In this document: piece by piece, positions 8,333 to 15,914 of the stretch
Numbering within the stretch: position 1 is the stretch's first letter
How the letters are laid out: each line of letters opens with the position of its first letter
From: Leeuwenhoekiella polynyae
GTDB lineage: Bacteria; Bacteroidota; Bacteroidia; Flavobacteriales; Flavobacteriaceae
Assembly: GCF_004104075.1 (NCBI RefSeq)
Contig: NZ_QOVK01000033.1
Location: 1-36,896, forward strand
Length of the DNA: 36,896 nucleotides
Direction of reading: 5' to 3'
Program-made: the position numbers and the translations under genes
Notes under the pieces: generated by a model
What the model was told of the DNA's origin: nothing
What the model saw: only the letters and a program-made list of their open reading frames with translations
Databases searched by the model: none

Positions 8333-8604
8333 GCATACCGGGAAATCCCTTTGAAGCAAACCGGTCCGTCTGACAAAGGCAGGTCCGCGAAGCATGAAAC
8401 TGAACAATCCATTTCTAGAATACGTGTTAGCGCGTGATTGTATCGCGTGCTTATAAAGCTCGATTATCCAGTAGAGCAAATCATGCTTTTTCAAGATCAG
8501 AGCATACAGGCTGCAACTTTCAGGTCTTCAAGTAACAGGATTCCGTATTAAAGCTCTGTTTTCTTTAGACTCCTTTTGAAGTTTGAGTAAAAAGCTTTCT
8601 CAAT
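8333..8604. repeat. Intergenic remnant related to the array palindrome and the 124-bp repeat
   Basis: Around 8368-8393 the words GGTCCGTCTGACAAAGGCAGG echo part of the 124-bp repeat. At 8431-8450 CGCGTGATTGTATCGCGTGC closely resembles the palindrome of the 604-1919 array (one difference in the 15 bases from GATTG onward). This suggests a degenerate mixture of two repeat families. No gene is seen. Confidence 0.45.
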
Positions 8605-9162
8605 TTATTCTGAATCCTGCTCTTTTTCTTGAAGTTCAGCTACAGCACCACGAAACTGCATCACGGTACGCTGCGTACTGTTTACTGAAAAATTAGCATT
8701 TAAATTCGGACTCAAATTGAGGATAAAATTATAAGCTTCATTTCCTTGTTTGTCTTTGGCTGAAAAGGTAATGATATACATGCCCCGCTTCGTAGTTACC
8801 GCATAATCTTTGGCGATATCTTCTATGTTGATACCGGTGTCTCTGTTCGTGTAACCGCCACCCATTCTTCGTTCTCCGAAAAAGGGTAATTCAGCATAAA
8901 CACTATCCCCTTTAATCCGAAGATAATTCGGATTCCCGATAAGATTTATTTGACCTGAATTGTTTCCGGGACCTAAAATACTACTGTTAAGAACTGCACT
9001 TACCGCTACCGTATTCATAGGCATGGCAAAATTAGATTCGATTTCAAAAGACCGGTCTGCTATCCATTGATTCAAATGTGCATTGGTCGTGGCATCCCTG
9101 TTTTTAGAACTTCCACAAGAGACCAATATCAGTACAACTAATAATCCTACTCCTGGTTTCAT
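8605..9162 (-). CDS. DUF4251 domain lipoprotein
   Basis: 185 residues from the ATG at 9162, chosen because it starts the lipoprotein signal MKPGVGLLVVLILVSC (Cys 16); the upstream ATG at 9189 adds nine unlikely residues. The body carries DUF4251 landmarks: RSFEIESNFAMPMNT, QINLIGNPNYLRIKGDSVYA, LPFFGERRMGGGY, a KDYAVTTKRGMYIITF strand pair, and a final NSTQRTVMQFRGAV. The family is widespread in Bacteroidota as envelope lipoproteins of unknown role. It lies 46 bp downstream of the FNT channel on the same strand, so co-transcription is possible, though functional linkage is only a guess. Confidence 0.88.
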   Translation of the reverse strand: MKPGVGLLVVLILVSCGSSKNRDATTNAHLNQWIADRSFEIESNFAMPMNTVAVSAVLNSSILGPGNNSGQINLIGNPNYLRIKGDSVYAELPFFGERRMGGGYTNRDTGINIEDIAKDYAVTTKRGMYIITFSAKDKQGNEAYNFILNLSPNLNANFSVNSTQRTVMQFRGAVAELQEKEQDSE

Positions 9163-9208
9163 AATCGATGGTTTTTTAGGTAACGGCAACTCCCTTAATT
9201 TAAGATTT

Positions 9209-10054
9209 TTAACTCACATTATTTACAAAAGCTCTGTATTTCAGCAACGCGACAAAGAATGCTCCGCCTACCGCATTACCTAGTAATGCGGTAGATTGAA
9301 CCCAAAGGTATCTTCCTAATGTAAGTTCAGGACCTAAAAGGTAGGCGCTAAAGACTTCTATATTACCAATGATACTGTGATGTAAACCGGCAAAGGCCAT
9401 AGTAGCTGTGATGAGAAATATAATAATGATGCGGCTTACCGTATCTTTTGAAGAAGTAACCAACCACGAGAGTAATCCCATCATCCACCCTGCAAGAATT
9501 GCGCTTACCAGGATAGTAGGTAACGAAAAGTCAGCAACGTGAGTACCAATTTTCACGATTGTTTCAGTATCAAAAATATGAAGTTGAGGCCCCAGCCAAA
9601 GCATTACCAATGCGATGAGCCACCCTCCTATTAAGTTTCCTAAAATAACCAGCCCCCAAATTCTCAACAGACTGGCAAGACTTTGTTTACGATTTAAAAC
9701 CGGCAGCGTTAATAAGGAGGTTTGTTCCGTAAATAAAATGGATTGCCCTAAAACAACCAGTATAAATCCTAAGGGATAGACCAGAGCAATAATTTTGAAT
9801 AAACTTGCTTCAGGCAGGGTATCTGAGAAAAAGTAAAACACACTACACAGCATCATAAAACTGAAACCCAGCTCTAAACCCGCTGTAAGCGAACTCATCA
9901 ACACACTGCTGGTGCTTAGAGTATATATTTTTTTTCCTTCACAGATTTGCTCTTTTAAAATCTCCCCGTGACTTTTTGCCTGAGATTCTTCAGAAATTTC
10001 AGATTTCTCCAGTTCCTGATCTATATTCTGCTGCTTAACTTCTTCTTCGCTCAT
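9209..10054 (-). CDS. Formate/nitrite transporter (FNT) family channel, YfdC type
   Basis: 281 residues from the ATG at 10054. A hydrophilic, acidic N-terminal extension of about 50 residues is followed by six hydrophobic segments. Family marks are LFTEQTSLLTLPVL in the loop after helix 2, LVILGNLIGGW, ILAGWMMGLLSWLV, GLHHSIIGNIEVF (whose His corresponds to the central pore histidine of FocA), and LLGNAVGGAFFVALL. The long acidic N-terminus and the FTEQT form resemble E. coli YfdC more than FocA or NirC. It should conduct small monovalent anions or weak acids, but the substrate is not deducible. The longer open frame (to 10087) would run into the upstream deaminase remnant. Confidence 0.9.
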   Translation of the reverse strand: MSEEEVKQQNIDQELEKSEISEESQAKSHGEILKEQICEGKKIYTLSTSSVLMSSLTAGLELGFSFMMLCSVFYFFSDTLPEASLFKIIALVYPLGFILVVLGQSILFTEQTSLLTLPVLNRKQSLASLLRIWGLVILGNLIGGWLIALVMLWLGPQLHIFDTETIVKIGTHVADFSLPTILVSAILAGWMMGLLSWLVTSSKDTVSRIIIIFLITATMAFAGLHHSIIGNIEVFSAYLLGPELTLGRYLWVQSTALLGNAVGGAFFVALLKYRAFVNNVS

Positions 10055-10058
10055 AATT

Positions 10059-10367
10059 CTAGTTCCAGACTGCAAGGGCTTCCTCACGCAGTACTTGTTT
10101 TAAATTAAATGCTGCATGGCTTTTTCCGGTATGTGAACAGCCTGATAAATACTTAGAATTTAACGGCTTACCAGCTTCCTGAATTACCGCCGGTCCTGCG
10201 TGCTGCATACAATCTGTAGGAGCTCCTACCCGATTAGTACCTGCTGCAATTCGGAGCGTATCTTTTGCGATAACCGCACCAAAAGCGCCTCCTCCTCTTA
10301 CCTCTTTTCCTTGATGAGCCCAATTATTGGCACGTCGCAGGTATTTTTTATGTAGGTTTTCTTCCAT
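10059..10367 (-). pseudogene. Decayed nucleoside/guanine deaminase gene
   Basis: The first 70 residues keep the fold signature of the cytidine-deaminase superfamily: RRANNWAHQGKEVRGGGAFGAVIAKD, then IAAGTNRV and PLNSKYLSGC. The zinc-site HAE motif has become HAG, removing the proton-shuttle glutamate. The second zinc motif PCxxC is missing from this frame; reading two bases over from the SGC codons gives LFTYRKKPCSI then a stop, which lines up with the usual LYTSCEPCPMC. So the gene has a frameshift, a lost catalytic Glu and an early stop. Its end reaches the start of the FNT channel. I regard it as a pseudogene; a repurposed zinc-free protein is the less likely alternative. Confidence 0.72.
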
Positions 10368-10509
10368 ATCCTGTTGCTCATAAACAGCTGTCAAATGTAC
10401 TATTGATCAATCAATAACGCTGAGAGATTAACGCATTTATAAGATAATCCCGGTGTAGTTTTGAGCATTTGTATCGCACAAGCAGCACAAAGTATTCCTA
10501 GTAAATAAT

Positions 10510-12477
10510 TTAAACGGAAAGTTTCTCTTTAAAGTCGTTAATGATTCCTCCTTTTAATAACACACGAATCTGCCGGTCGCTCAGCGTATGTTTGGTAGGT
10601 ATGGAAATGGTCCCGGTTTCTTTTTTAATAAGTACTTCTATAGTATTTCTGTTTTTGACCAGATCAAGAAGATTTTTAAACTGAATGGTATCACCCTGCT
10701 CTATTTTTTCCAGATCATCAGGATTCTCAAACTCCAGCGGAAGGATTCCAAAATTCACGAGATTCTGCCAGGCAATACGCGCATAACTTTTAGCGATTAC
10801 GGCAACCTGTCCCAGATATTTAGGGGCTAAAGCAGCGTGCTCGCGACTACTACCCTGTGCATAGTTTTCTCCGGCAACCACGATATGGCCACCCTCCTGA
10901 TGTTTGGTTTCCATGGCCCGGTCGTAAAAAGTCTCATCTATCACCGTATAGCTGTATTTGCTTATTTCAGGCAGATTCGATCGAAACGGAAGCACTTCGG
11001 CACCGGCTTTTAAGATCTCATCGGTTGAAATATTATCTCCCATTTTCAGTAAAACCGGAATCTCATAACGATCCTGAAGTGCATCAATATGCGGTAAGGA
11101 CTTGATATTCGGACCTTTTTTCAGCGCTACTTTACTGCCGTCTTCTGCCGGAGCAACCAGCATATCCCTATTGATGATGTGCAGTTCCGGATCCTCATAC
11201 TGTGGATAGGTCATAGCATACAGATCGGCTAAATCCCGAGGATCGGTAATTTTACCCGTTAATGCCGAAGCAGCAGCGGTCTCTGGACTGCACAAATGCA
11301 CCTGATCGTCCTTAGTCCCGGAACGATCGGGGAAATTACGCGGCATCGTACGCAAACTGATGGTACCGCTCGCAGGGGCCTGCCCCATCCCAATACACCC
11401 CATACACCCACTCTGGTGAAAGCGTGCTCCTGCAGTAATCAGATTGGCAAAGGCTTTAGTATCTATCATATTCTGTATGATCTGGCGGCTCGTAGGATTG
11501 ACATCAAAAGAAACATCCGGATTAACCGATTTGCCTTTTACAATCGCTCCGGCAATCCAAAAATCGCGTAACCCGGGGTTTGCCGAAGAACCAATCACTA
11601 CCTGAGAAATGGGTTTCCCGGCTACCTCACTTACCGGAACCACGTTTCCGGGACTGGTGGGCAATGCAATTAAGGGAACCAGTTTATCCAGTTCTATATG
11701 TTCGTGCAGATCATATTCACAACCTGCATCAGCAACCAATTCAATCCAGTCTGCTTCACGGTCCTGAGATTTTAAAAAGCGTTTGGTTTCCTGATCACTT
11801 GGAAAAACCGTTGTTGTAGCACCCAGTTCTGCTCCCATATTGGCGATCACGTGACGATCCATAGCACTAAGGTGCTGCAGTCCGTCTCCGTAGTATTCAA
11901 CGATCTTACCCACGCCTCCTTTTACATCGTGGCGGCGCAGCATTTCCAAAATTACGTCTTTGGCACTCACCCAATCAGGTAATTTACCGGTGAGCTTAAC
12001 CCCCATTACGTTCGGCATTTTTACAAAATAAGGTTGTCCGGCAATAGCAGCCGCGACATCCAGACCCCCCGTACCGATTGCAAGCATGCCCAGCGAACCG
12101 GCTGCACAGCTGTGACTGTCACTCCCAACCAGTGTTTTACCGGGCTTGCCAAACCGCTCCATATGCACCGGATGACTAACACCATTACCGGGGCGGCTAA
12201 ACCACAGCCCGAATTTTTGAGCCGCACTGTGTAAAAACGCGTGATCATCGGCGTTTTTAAAGTCCGTTTGCAAAAGATTATGATCTACATATTGTACCGC
12301 AACCTCGGTTTTGGCGCGGTCTAAGTTCATGGCTTCTAGTTCAAGCTGCACCAGTGTTCCGGTTGCGTCTTGTAATAAAGCCTGATCGATCTTGAGACCG
12401 ATTTCTTCCCCCGGAATAAGTTCGCCGGCTACAAGATGGTTGTTGATGAGTTTTTGAGTAACATTTAAAGGGTTCAT
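10510..12477 (-). CDS. acn: Aconitate hydratase (short, Aquifex-type)
   Basis: 655 residues, close to the length of the short aconitase family (about 650) rather than the AcnA (about 890) or AcnB types. It should interconvert citrate and isocitrate in the TCA cycle using a [4Fe-4S] cluster. Visible marks: THE active-site loop region VGSDSHSCAAG (about 117-126), the cluster pair SGCMGCIGMGQAP (Cys358, Cys361), LCSPETAAASALTG (Cys396), and the swivel-domain motifs DNISTDEILKAG and YAQGSSREHAALAP. The classical first cluster cysteine (GSCTN) is replaced by GSSAN at 296-300; Cys396 probably substitutes. Homoaconitase or LeuC is less likely given full length with the swivel domain fused. It is monocistronic and divergent from the TerC gene. 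Confidence 0.93.
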   Translation of the reverse strand: MNPLNVTQKLINNHLVAGELIPGEEIGLKIDQALLQDATGTLVQLELEAMNLDRAKTEVAVQYVDHNLLQTDFKNADDHAFLHSAAQKFGLWFSRPGNGVSHPVHMERFGKPGKTLVGSDSHSCAAGSLGMLAIGTGGLDVAAAIAGQPYFVKMPNVMGVKLTGKLPDWVSAKDVILEMLRRHDVKGGVGKIVEYYGDGLQHLSAMDRHVIANMGAELGATTTVFPSDQETKRFLKSQDREADWIELVADAGCEYDLHEHIELDKLVPLIALPTSPGNVVPVSEVAGKPISQVVIGSSANPGLRDFWIAGAIVKGKSVNPDVSFDVNPTSRQIIQNMIDTKAFANLITAGARFHQSGCMGCIGMGQAPASGTISLRTMPRNFPDRSGTKDDQVHLCSPETAAASALTGKITDPRDLADLYAMTYPQYEDPELHIINRDMLVAPAEDGSKVALKKGPNIKSLPHIDALQDRYEIPVLLKMGDNISTDEILKAGAEVLPFRSNLPEISKYSYTVIDETFYDRAMETKHQEGGHIVVAGENYAQGSSREHAALAPKYLGQVAVIAKSYARIAWQNLVNFGILPLEFENPDDLEKIEQGDTIQFKNLLDLVKNRNTIEVLIKKETGTISIPTKHTLSDRQIRVLLKGGIINDFKEKLSV

Positions 12478-12563
12478 TACCGTTTTTTTTTGGATTCCCC
12501 ATTAAATTATAGAGAAGCATATACACCTACAATTATTTAACAGCAATTTAGAACCTAAACCTC

Positions 12564-12592
12564 TTGAAGGCCTGTAAACTATAGTAACTTTG
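12564..12592 (+). promoter_or_regulatory. Bacteroidota-type promoter for the TerC gene
   Basis: TTG at 12564-12566, 18 bases, then TAACTTTG at 12585-12592. This matches the primary sigma factor consensus of this phylum (TTG at -33, TAnnTTTG at -7) in element and spacing. The expected transcription start lies near 12599, about 30 bases before the ATG. Confidence 0.75.
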
Positions 12593-12628
12593 TGCAATTA
12601 TAAAACAGCTTAACTAATTCAATTGTAT

Positions 12629-13606
12629 ATGCTCGTCTGGGGACTTTTTATCGCTTTCATTTTAATTTGCCTTGCACTCGATCTGGGTGTTTTTAATAAA
12701 AATGACCATGTTATAAAAAGTAAAGAAGCGGGGATCTGGACCGCGGTTTGGTTTACGATTGCAATGGCTTTTAGCGGCGTGATCTACTGGCTTTTTAATG
12801 CTGAATTGGTAGAAAACCCTACAGGTTTGAGTCCAGATAGCGCCGTGTTGAAATACATCACCGGTTACCTCATAGAATTATCCCTCAGTATAGACAACGT
12901 ATTTGTGATTGCTGTGATCTTTTCTTCTTTTAAAATTCCGCCTAAATACCAGCACCGCGTCTTGTTCTGGGGAATTCTGGGAGCTATTATTTTTAGAGCA
13001 CTCATGATCGTTTTTGGTGTAGCACTCATCAATAAATTTGAATGGATTATTTACGTTTTTGGTGGGTTCTTACTTTTTACGGCATATCGAATGCTCAAGT
13101 CTGATGATAGCGATTACGATCCGCAGGATTCTACAGTTTATAAAGCAGTAAAAAAGCTTTTTCCGGTTACTACGAAAATGGAAGGTCATGACTTTTTCAT
13201 CAAAGAACAAGGAAAAAAAGCAGCTACGCCCCTTTTCTTAGCTTTGATTGTTATAGAACTTACCGATATTCTTTTTGCCTTAGACAGCATTCCGGCTATC
13301 CTGGCGATTACAGCAGACCCATTTTTAGTATTCACCTCAAACATTCTCGCAATATTAGGATTGCGTTCTATGTATTTCTTGATATCCAGAATGCTTCAGA
13401 AGTTTCAATACATTCATTACAGTCTTGTGGTAATTCTCGCGTTTGTAGGATTAAAAATGATTTTCTCGCATATGATTGAAATCCCGGAGTGGGTTTCGCT
13501 TGGCGTAATCGTTTTAGCATTAGGAGGTGGTATTCTAGCTTCCATGTACATCAATGGCGGTGAGGAACCCGAAGCAGAAACAGGCAAAGCAGAAGAACTA
13601 CCTTAA
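12629..13606 (+). CDS. TerC family integral membrane protein
   Basis: 325 residues from the ATG at 12629; an upstream TTG at 12623 would add two residues but MLVWGLF is the usual family start. About eight to nine membrane segments. The two family signature motifs are present: LIELSLSIDNVFVIAVIFSS (about 85-105) and ELTDILFALDSIPAILAIT (about 210-228), whose acidic residues are thought to bind a metal. TerC/Alx proteins are linked to manganese export and tellurite resistance; manganese homeostasis is the likelier role here because no ter operon is nearby. The C-terminal tail is acidic (GGEEPEAETGKAEELP). It has its own strong promoter and is divergent from aconitase. Confidence 0.93.
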   Translation: MLVWGLFIAFILICLALDLGVFNKNDHVIKSKEAGIWTAVWFTIAMAFSGVIYWLFNAELVENPTGLSPDSAVLKYITGYLIELSLSIDNVFVIAVIFSSFKIPPKYQHRVLFWGILGAIIFRALMIVFGVALINKFEWIIYVFGGFLLFTAYRMLKSDDSDYDPQDSTVYKAVKKLFPVTTKMEGHDFFIKEQGKKAATPLFLALIVIELTDILFALDSIPAILAITADPFLVFTSNILAILGLRSMYFLISRMLQKFQYIHYSLVVILAFVGLKMIFSHMIEIPEWVSLGVIVLALGGGILASMYINGGEEPEAETGKAEELP

Positions 13607-13654
13607 AATTTAAGTTTCATTAACGTAAAGGTGTCAAAGAAAGCCTAAAATGTA

Positions 13655-13684
13655 TTGAAAGGCATCCGGCTTTCGTTAACTTTA
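13655..13684 (+). promoter_or_regulatory. Probable promoter of the hibernation-factor operon
   Basis: TTG at 13655-13657, 19 bases, then TAACTTTA at 13677-13684, one mismatch from TAnnTTTG. It lies 26 bases before the ATG at 13711, suitable for a short leader. Confidence 0.55.
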
Positions 13685-13710
13685 AGGTTACATTATAAAA
13701 AGAAACTTTT

Positions 13711-14013
13711 ATGAACTATAACTTTGAATATCACGATGTGGCTGCAAGTGCTGCATTAGAAGAATTTACAAAAGAGCAATTGGATAAATTAGCTAACAAA
13801 TACGACTTTATCGTACGCGCAGATATTTTCTTTAAAACCGAAAATACCTCAAGTGACGAAACGGGGAAAATTGCCGGAATCAGACTGAGTGCACCGGGAC
13901 CCAGATTATTTGCTGATCACAGTTCTAAGAGTTTTCACGAGTCGGTAAAAGAAGCTACCCGGGAACTCAACATTCAGTTGCAAAAACGAAAAGCTAAAAT
14001 GAAGTCTCATTAA
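13711..14013 (+). CDS. hpf: Ribosome hibernation-promoting factor (HPF/RaiA family)
   Basis: 100 residues, the short (N-domain only) form. Family marks are the N-terminal strand MNYNFEYHDVAASAALEEFTKEQLDKL, the IVRADIFFKTENT strand, the PGPRLFADHSSKSFHESVKEA stretch leading into the second helix, and a basic C-terminus (QLQKRKAKMKSH). It binds the 30S decoding region and inactivates ribosomes in stationary phase or stress. It heads a two-gene operon, with only nine bases to the ArsC-fold protein gene, and has its own promoter. The short form usually pairs with a separate dimerisation factor; none is seen here. Confidence 0.92.
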   Translation: MNYNFEYHDVAASAALEEFTKEQLDKLANKYDFIVRADIFFKTENTSSDETGKIAGIRLSAPGPRLFADHSSKSFHESVKEATRELNIQLQKRKAKMKSH

Positions 14014-14022
14014 AAATTAGAT

Positions 14023-14505
14023 ATGAAAAGTATAGCAAGAGACGAAAACCAGATCACGCTCATTTACAGCAGTACCACCCGTACGGGTGAGCGCACAAAC
14101 GCGCATATTGCTGCTGTAAAAGATAAAGAGCTACAAACTATAGATATTGCAAAAACGCCCCTTACCGGGACGCAATGGGCAGAATTAGCAGATGAATTGA
14201 ATAAGCCCCTTAAAGAGCTGTTTAGTTTTGAAGATGTTAGTGATGATGACGAACTGAAAACAGCGGATTATGATGAGAATGATTACATCAATATCATCAA
14301 AAATCGTCCGGAGCTTTTTGCACATCCCATTATCATTCATCAAGACGATGTAAAACAGGTTACTAATCCTACCCAGGCTCAGGAGTTTTTGGGTGTTGAC
14401 AGTGCCGGTTTAGATAAAAAAATGATGCACGAAGATCCTACGATCAGTAGCACGACAAAAAAGGAACGTTTTATTGATAAGCCCGATGAAGGCGATCACA
14501 ACTAA
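14023..14505 (+). CDS. ArsC/Spx-fold protein lacking catalytic residues
   Basis: 160 residues. Residues 11-125 align with the true ArsC encoded at 24982: ITLIYSSTTRTGERT against LKIYHNPRCSKSRE, and IIKNRPELFAHPIII against MVENPKLIERPIVI. The catalytic Cys is Arg20, the Arg of ERP is His101, and the GRPPE arginine is gone, so arsenate reductase chemistry is not possible. About 35 additional C-terminal residues (GLDKKMMHEDPTISSTTKKE...) are polar and probably flexible. It is co-transcribed with the hibernation factor and followed by a strong terminator. Spx-like proteins act by protein-protein contact, so a binding or regulatory role in stress is the natural inference, but unproven. The fold call rests on my alignment by eye. 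Confidence 0.75.
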   Translation: MKSIARDENQITLIYSSTTRTGERTNAHIAAVKDKELQTIDIAKTPLTGTQWAELADELNKPLKELFSFEDVSDDDELKTADYDENDYINIIKNRPELFAHPIIIHQDDVKQVTNPTQAQEFLGVDSAGLDKKMMHEDPTISSTTKKERFIDKPDEGDHN

Positions 14506-14521
14506 TAACTGTTTTAAGCAT

Positions 14522-14557
14522 AAAAAAGCGGGTCATTTTGAATGATCCGCTTTTTTT
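14522..14557. terminator. Bidirectional intrinsic terminator
   Basis: Stem AAAAAAGCGGGTCATT / AATGATCCGCTTTTTT with a short TTG loop and one G-T wobble, flanked by A and T runs. It lies between convergent transcripts: the hpf operon (plus) and the nitroreductase/secreted-protein end of the minus-strand run. Confidence 0.9.
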
Positions 14558-14579
14558 ATAAAGTGTACTGACCTTAGAA

Positions 14580-14957
14580 TCAATCTTTTTCCACTACAGC
14601 AACGGGTTGAATAGAGGGCTTTATTTTTTCATACAATTCAAATTGGTATTCAGTCAATACCTCGCTCATAGCACCACTCTCTTCAAGACTGGCTTTATAA
14701 AGTTCGTCAAGTTTTCGGTTCCCGGTGTATGCTTTGGCTACCTGTTCCCGCATCAATAAATAGTCGGCAACGTTAGTCTTAAACAACAGATCTTGCTTAG
14801 GCGTCATCCCCAACTTGGTAGAATAGATCTTAGTCAGAGAATCTGCAGTTTTCTCAATATGTGCGGGTTTTTGTTCTAAATATTGAATTTGAGCCTGAGC
14901 CGCTACTCCTGCAAAAATCAATACCGAAATACATAGAGTTCGTAACATAGTCTTCAT
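14580..14957 (-). CDS. Small secreted helical protein
   Basis: 125 residues with a clear signal peptide (MKTMLRTLCISVLIFAGVAAQAQ). The mature part is helical: ADSLTKIYSTKLGMTPKQDLLF, then MREQVAKAYTGNRKLDELYKASLEESGAMSEVLTEYQFELYEKIKPSIQPV. It resembles flavobacterial secreted proteins with an LTxxQ...EMxxILTxxQYxxYxxIKPxIQP layout, which look distantly CpxP/Spy-like, but I cannot name a function. Its ATG overlaps the nitroreductase stop by one base (TAATG), so translation is coupled. It ends the minus-strand run, just before the terminator. Confidence 0.8.
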   Translation of the reverse strand: MKTMLRTLCISVLIFAGVAAQAQIQYLEQKPAHIEKTADSLTKIYSTKLGMTPKQDLLFKTNVADYLLMREQVAKAYTGNRKLDELYKASLEESGAMSEVLTEYQFELYEKIKPSIQPVAVVEKD

Positions 14958-15553
14958 TATTTAGATTGAAAATTACCATTAAAAGCAAAGGCGTCAACCG
15001 GTTTACGTTCCCGCATTTTTTCAAGTTCTTGCTCTTTTAAATCATCAGACAATTGATCAGGATCTCCACCATACCGACCAATAGCAACAGCAGTAGCGAT
15101 CCCAAAATCTGAGGTAAACTCAAATTCTTGATGTGCTTTTTCTTGATCTATACCGCCCATTTGATGCACAGCAATACCGTTATGATTGGCTTGAATCACA
15201 AGATTCCCCATAAAAAGTCCTAAATCATGCAGGGCGTGAAAATATGCGTCTCCATCAAAATTTGTCTTTTTATAAGCGGTAACCATCAAGACTGGAGCAT
15301 GCGTAGCCCAATCTTGATTGAATGGAATCAAACACGCTAGTATACGGTCATAAACCGCATCTCCTTTAATCCCATAAATAATACGCCAGGGTTGCTGGTT
15401 GTAAGAACTAGAAGCCCATCTACCGGCTTCTAAAAGTTGTTTAACTTCAGATTCAGAAACAGGCACATCGTCAAAAGCACGTGGACTCCAGCGTGTTTTG
15501 ATCACATCTATAACGTCATAATCTGTAGGGGTAATTTTTGTAAGTTCTTGCAT
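14957..15553 (-). CDS. Nitroreductase family FMN enzyme
   Basis: 198 residues, typical length for a single-domain nitroreductase. FMN-binding marks are TRWSPRAFDD near the N-terminus (the R-S-R pattern), RWASSSYNQQPWRIIYG (about 46-62), the central LHDLGLFMGNLVIQANHNGIAVHQMGGID, and GIATAVAIGRYG near the C-terminus. Such enzymes are cytoplasmic NAD(P)H-dependent reductases of nitro, quinone or enone substrates. It follows the ACP gene by 82 bases with no obvious terminator between, so it may belong to the ketosynthase run, in which case a reductive tailoring step is possible. This is an inference from position only. Confidence 0.88.
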   Translation of the reverse strand: MQELTKITPTDYDVIDVIKTRWSPRAFDDVPVSESEVKQLLEAGRWASSSYNQQPWRIIYGIKGDAVYDRILACLIPFNQDWATHAPVLMVTAYKKTNFDGDAYFHALHDLGLFMGNLVIQANHNGIAVHQMGGIDQEKAHQEFEFTSDFGIATAVAIGRYGGDPDQLSDDLKEQELEKMRERKPVDAFAFNGNFQSK

Positions 15554-15635
15554 AATGGTTTTTACAAGAAATATAACAGAATAATCCCTATGGAGAAGGG
15601 ACTTTAACGCCCCTTAACGCACTACAAATAAGATT

Positions 15636-15887
15636 TTAACGTGTTGCTAACTTTTGCTCGATTAGGGCAATAGAAGCATCTACCGTTTCCATGTTGTCCA
15701 GCTCATCATCTTCAATGGTAATGTCAAAGGCATCCTCTACATCTAAGACGATATCTACAAGGTGTGTAGAGTTTATATTGAGATCCGTTACCAAATGACT
15801 CTCTGTAGAAATGGCATCAGGATTAACGTCTTCCGGTAAATAGGGTTTGATTATCTCTTTAAGTTTAGGGTATATATCCTGACTCAT
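15636..15887 (-). CDS. Acyl carrier protein
   Basis: 83 residues with the ACP four-helix pattern. HLVTDLNINSTHLVDIVLD aligns with the E. coli FVEDLGADSLDTVELVMAL segment, placing the phosphopantetheine serine at Ser40. The usual DSL is here NST, so this is a specialised ACP and not the housekeeping AcpP, which in flavobacteria has DSLD. Acidic helix II/III (DVEDAFDITIEDDELDNMETV) is intact. It lies 27 bases downstream of the ketosynthase gene on the same strand and should carry the acyl chain for that enzyme and for the dehydratase. Confidence 0.9.
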   Translation of the reverse strand: MSQDIYPKLKEIIKPYLPEDVNPDAISTESHLVTDLNINSTHLVDIVLDVEDAFDITIEDDELDNMETVDASIALIEQKLATR

Positions 15888-15914
15888 ACATGTAGTTTTT
15901 TCGCTCGAGCGAAA

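Noticed and set aside
8303-8494. 63-residue minus-strand open frame
   Set aside because: It overlaps the end of the better-supported 59-residue gene and covers repeat remnants.
13639-13676. Terminator after the TerC gene (GAAAGCC/GGCTTTC)
   Set aside because: The arms are only 7 bp, far apart, with no following T run, and they overlap the likely hpf promoter.
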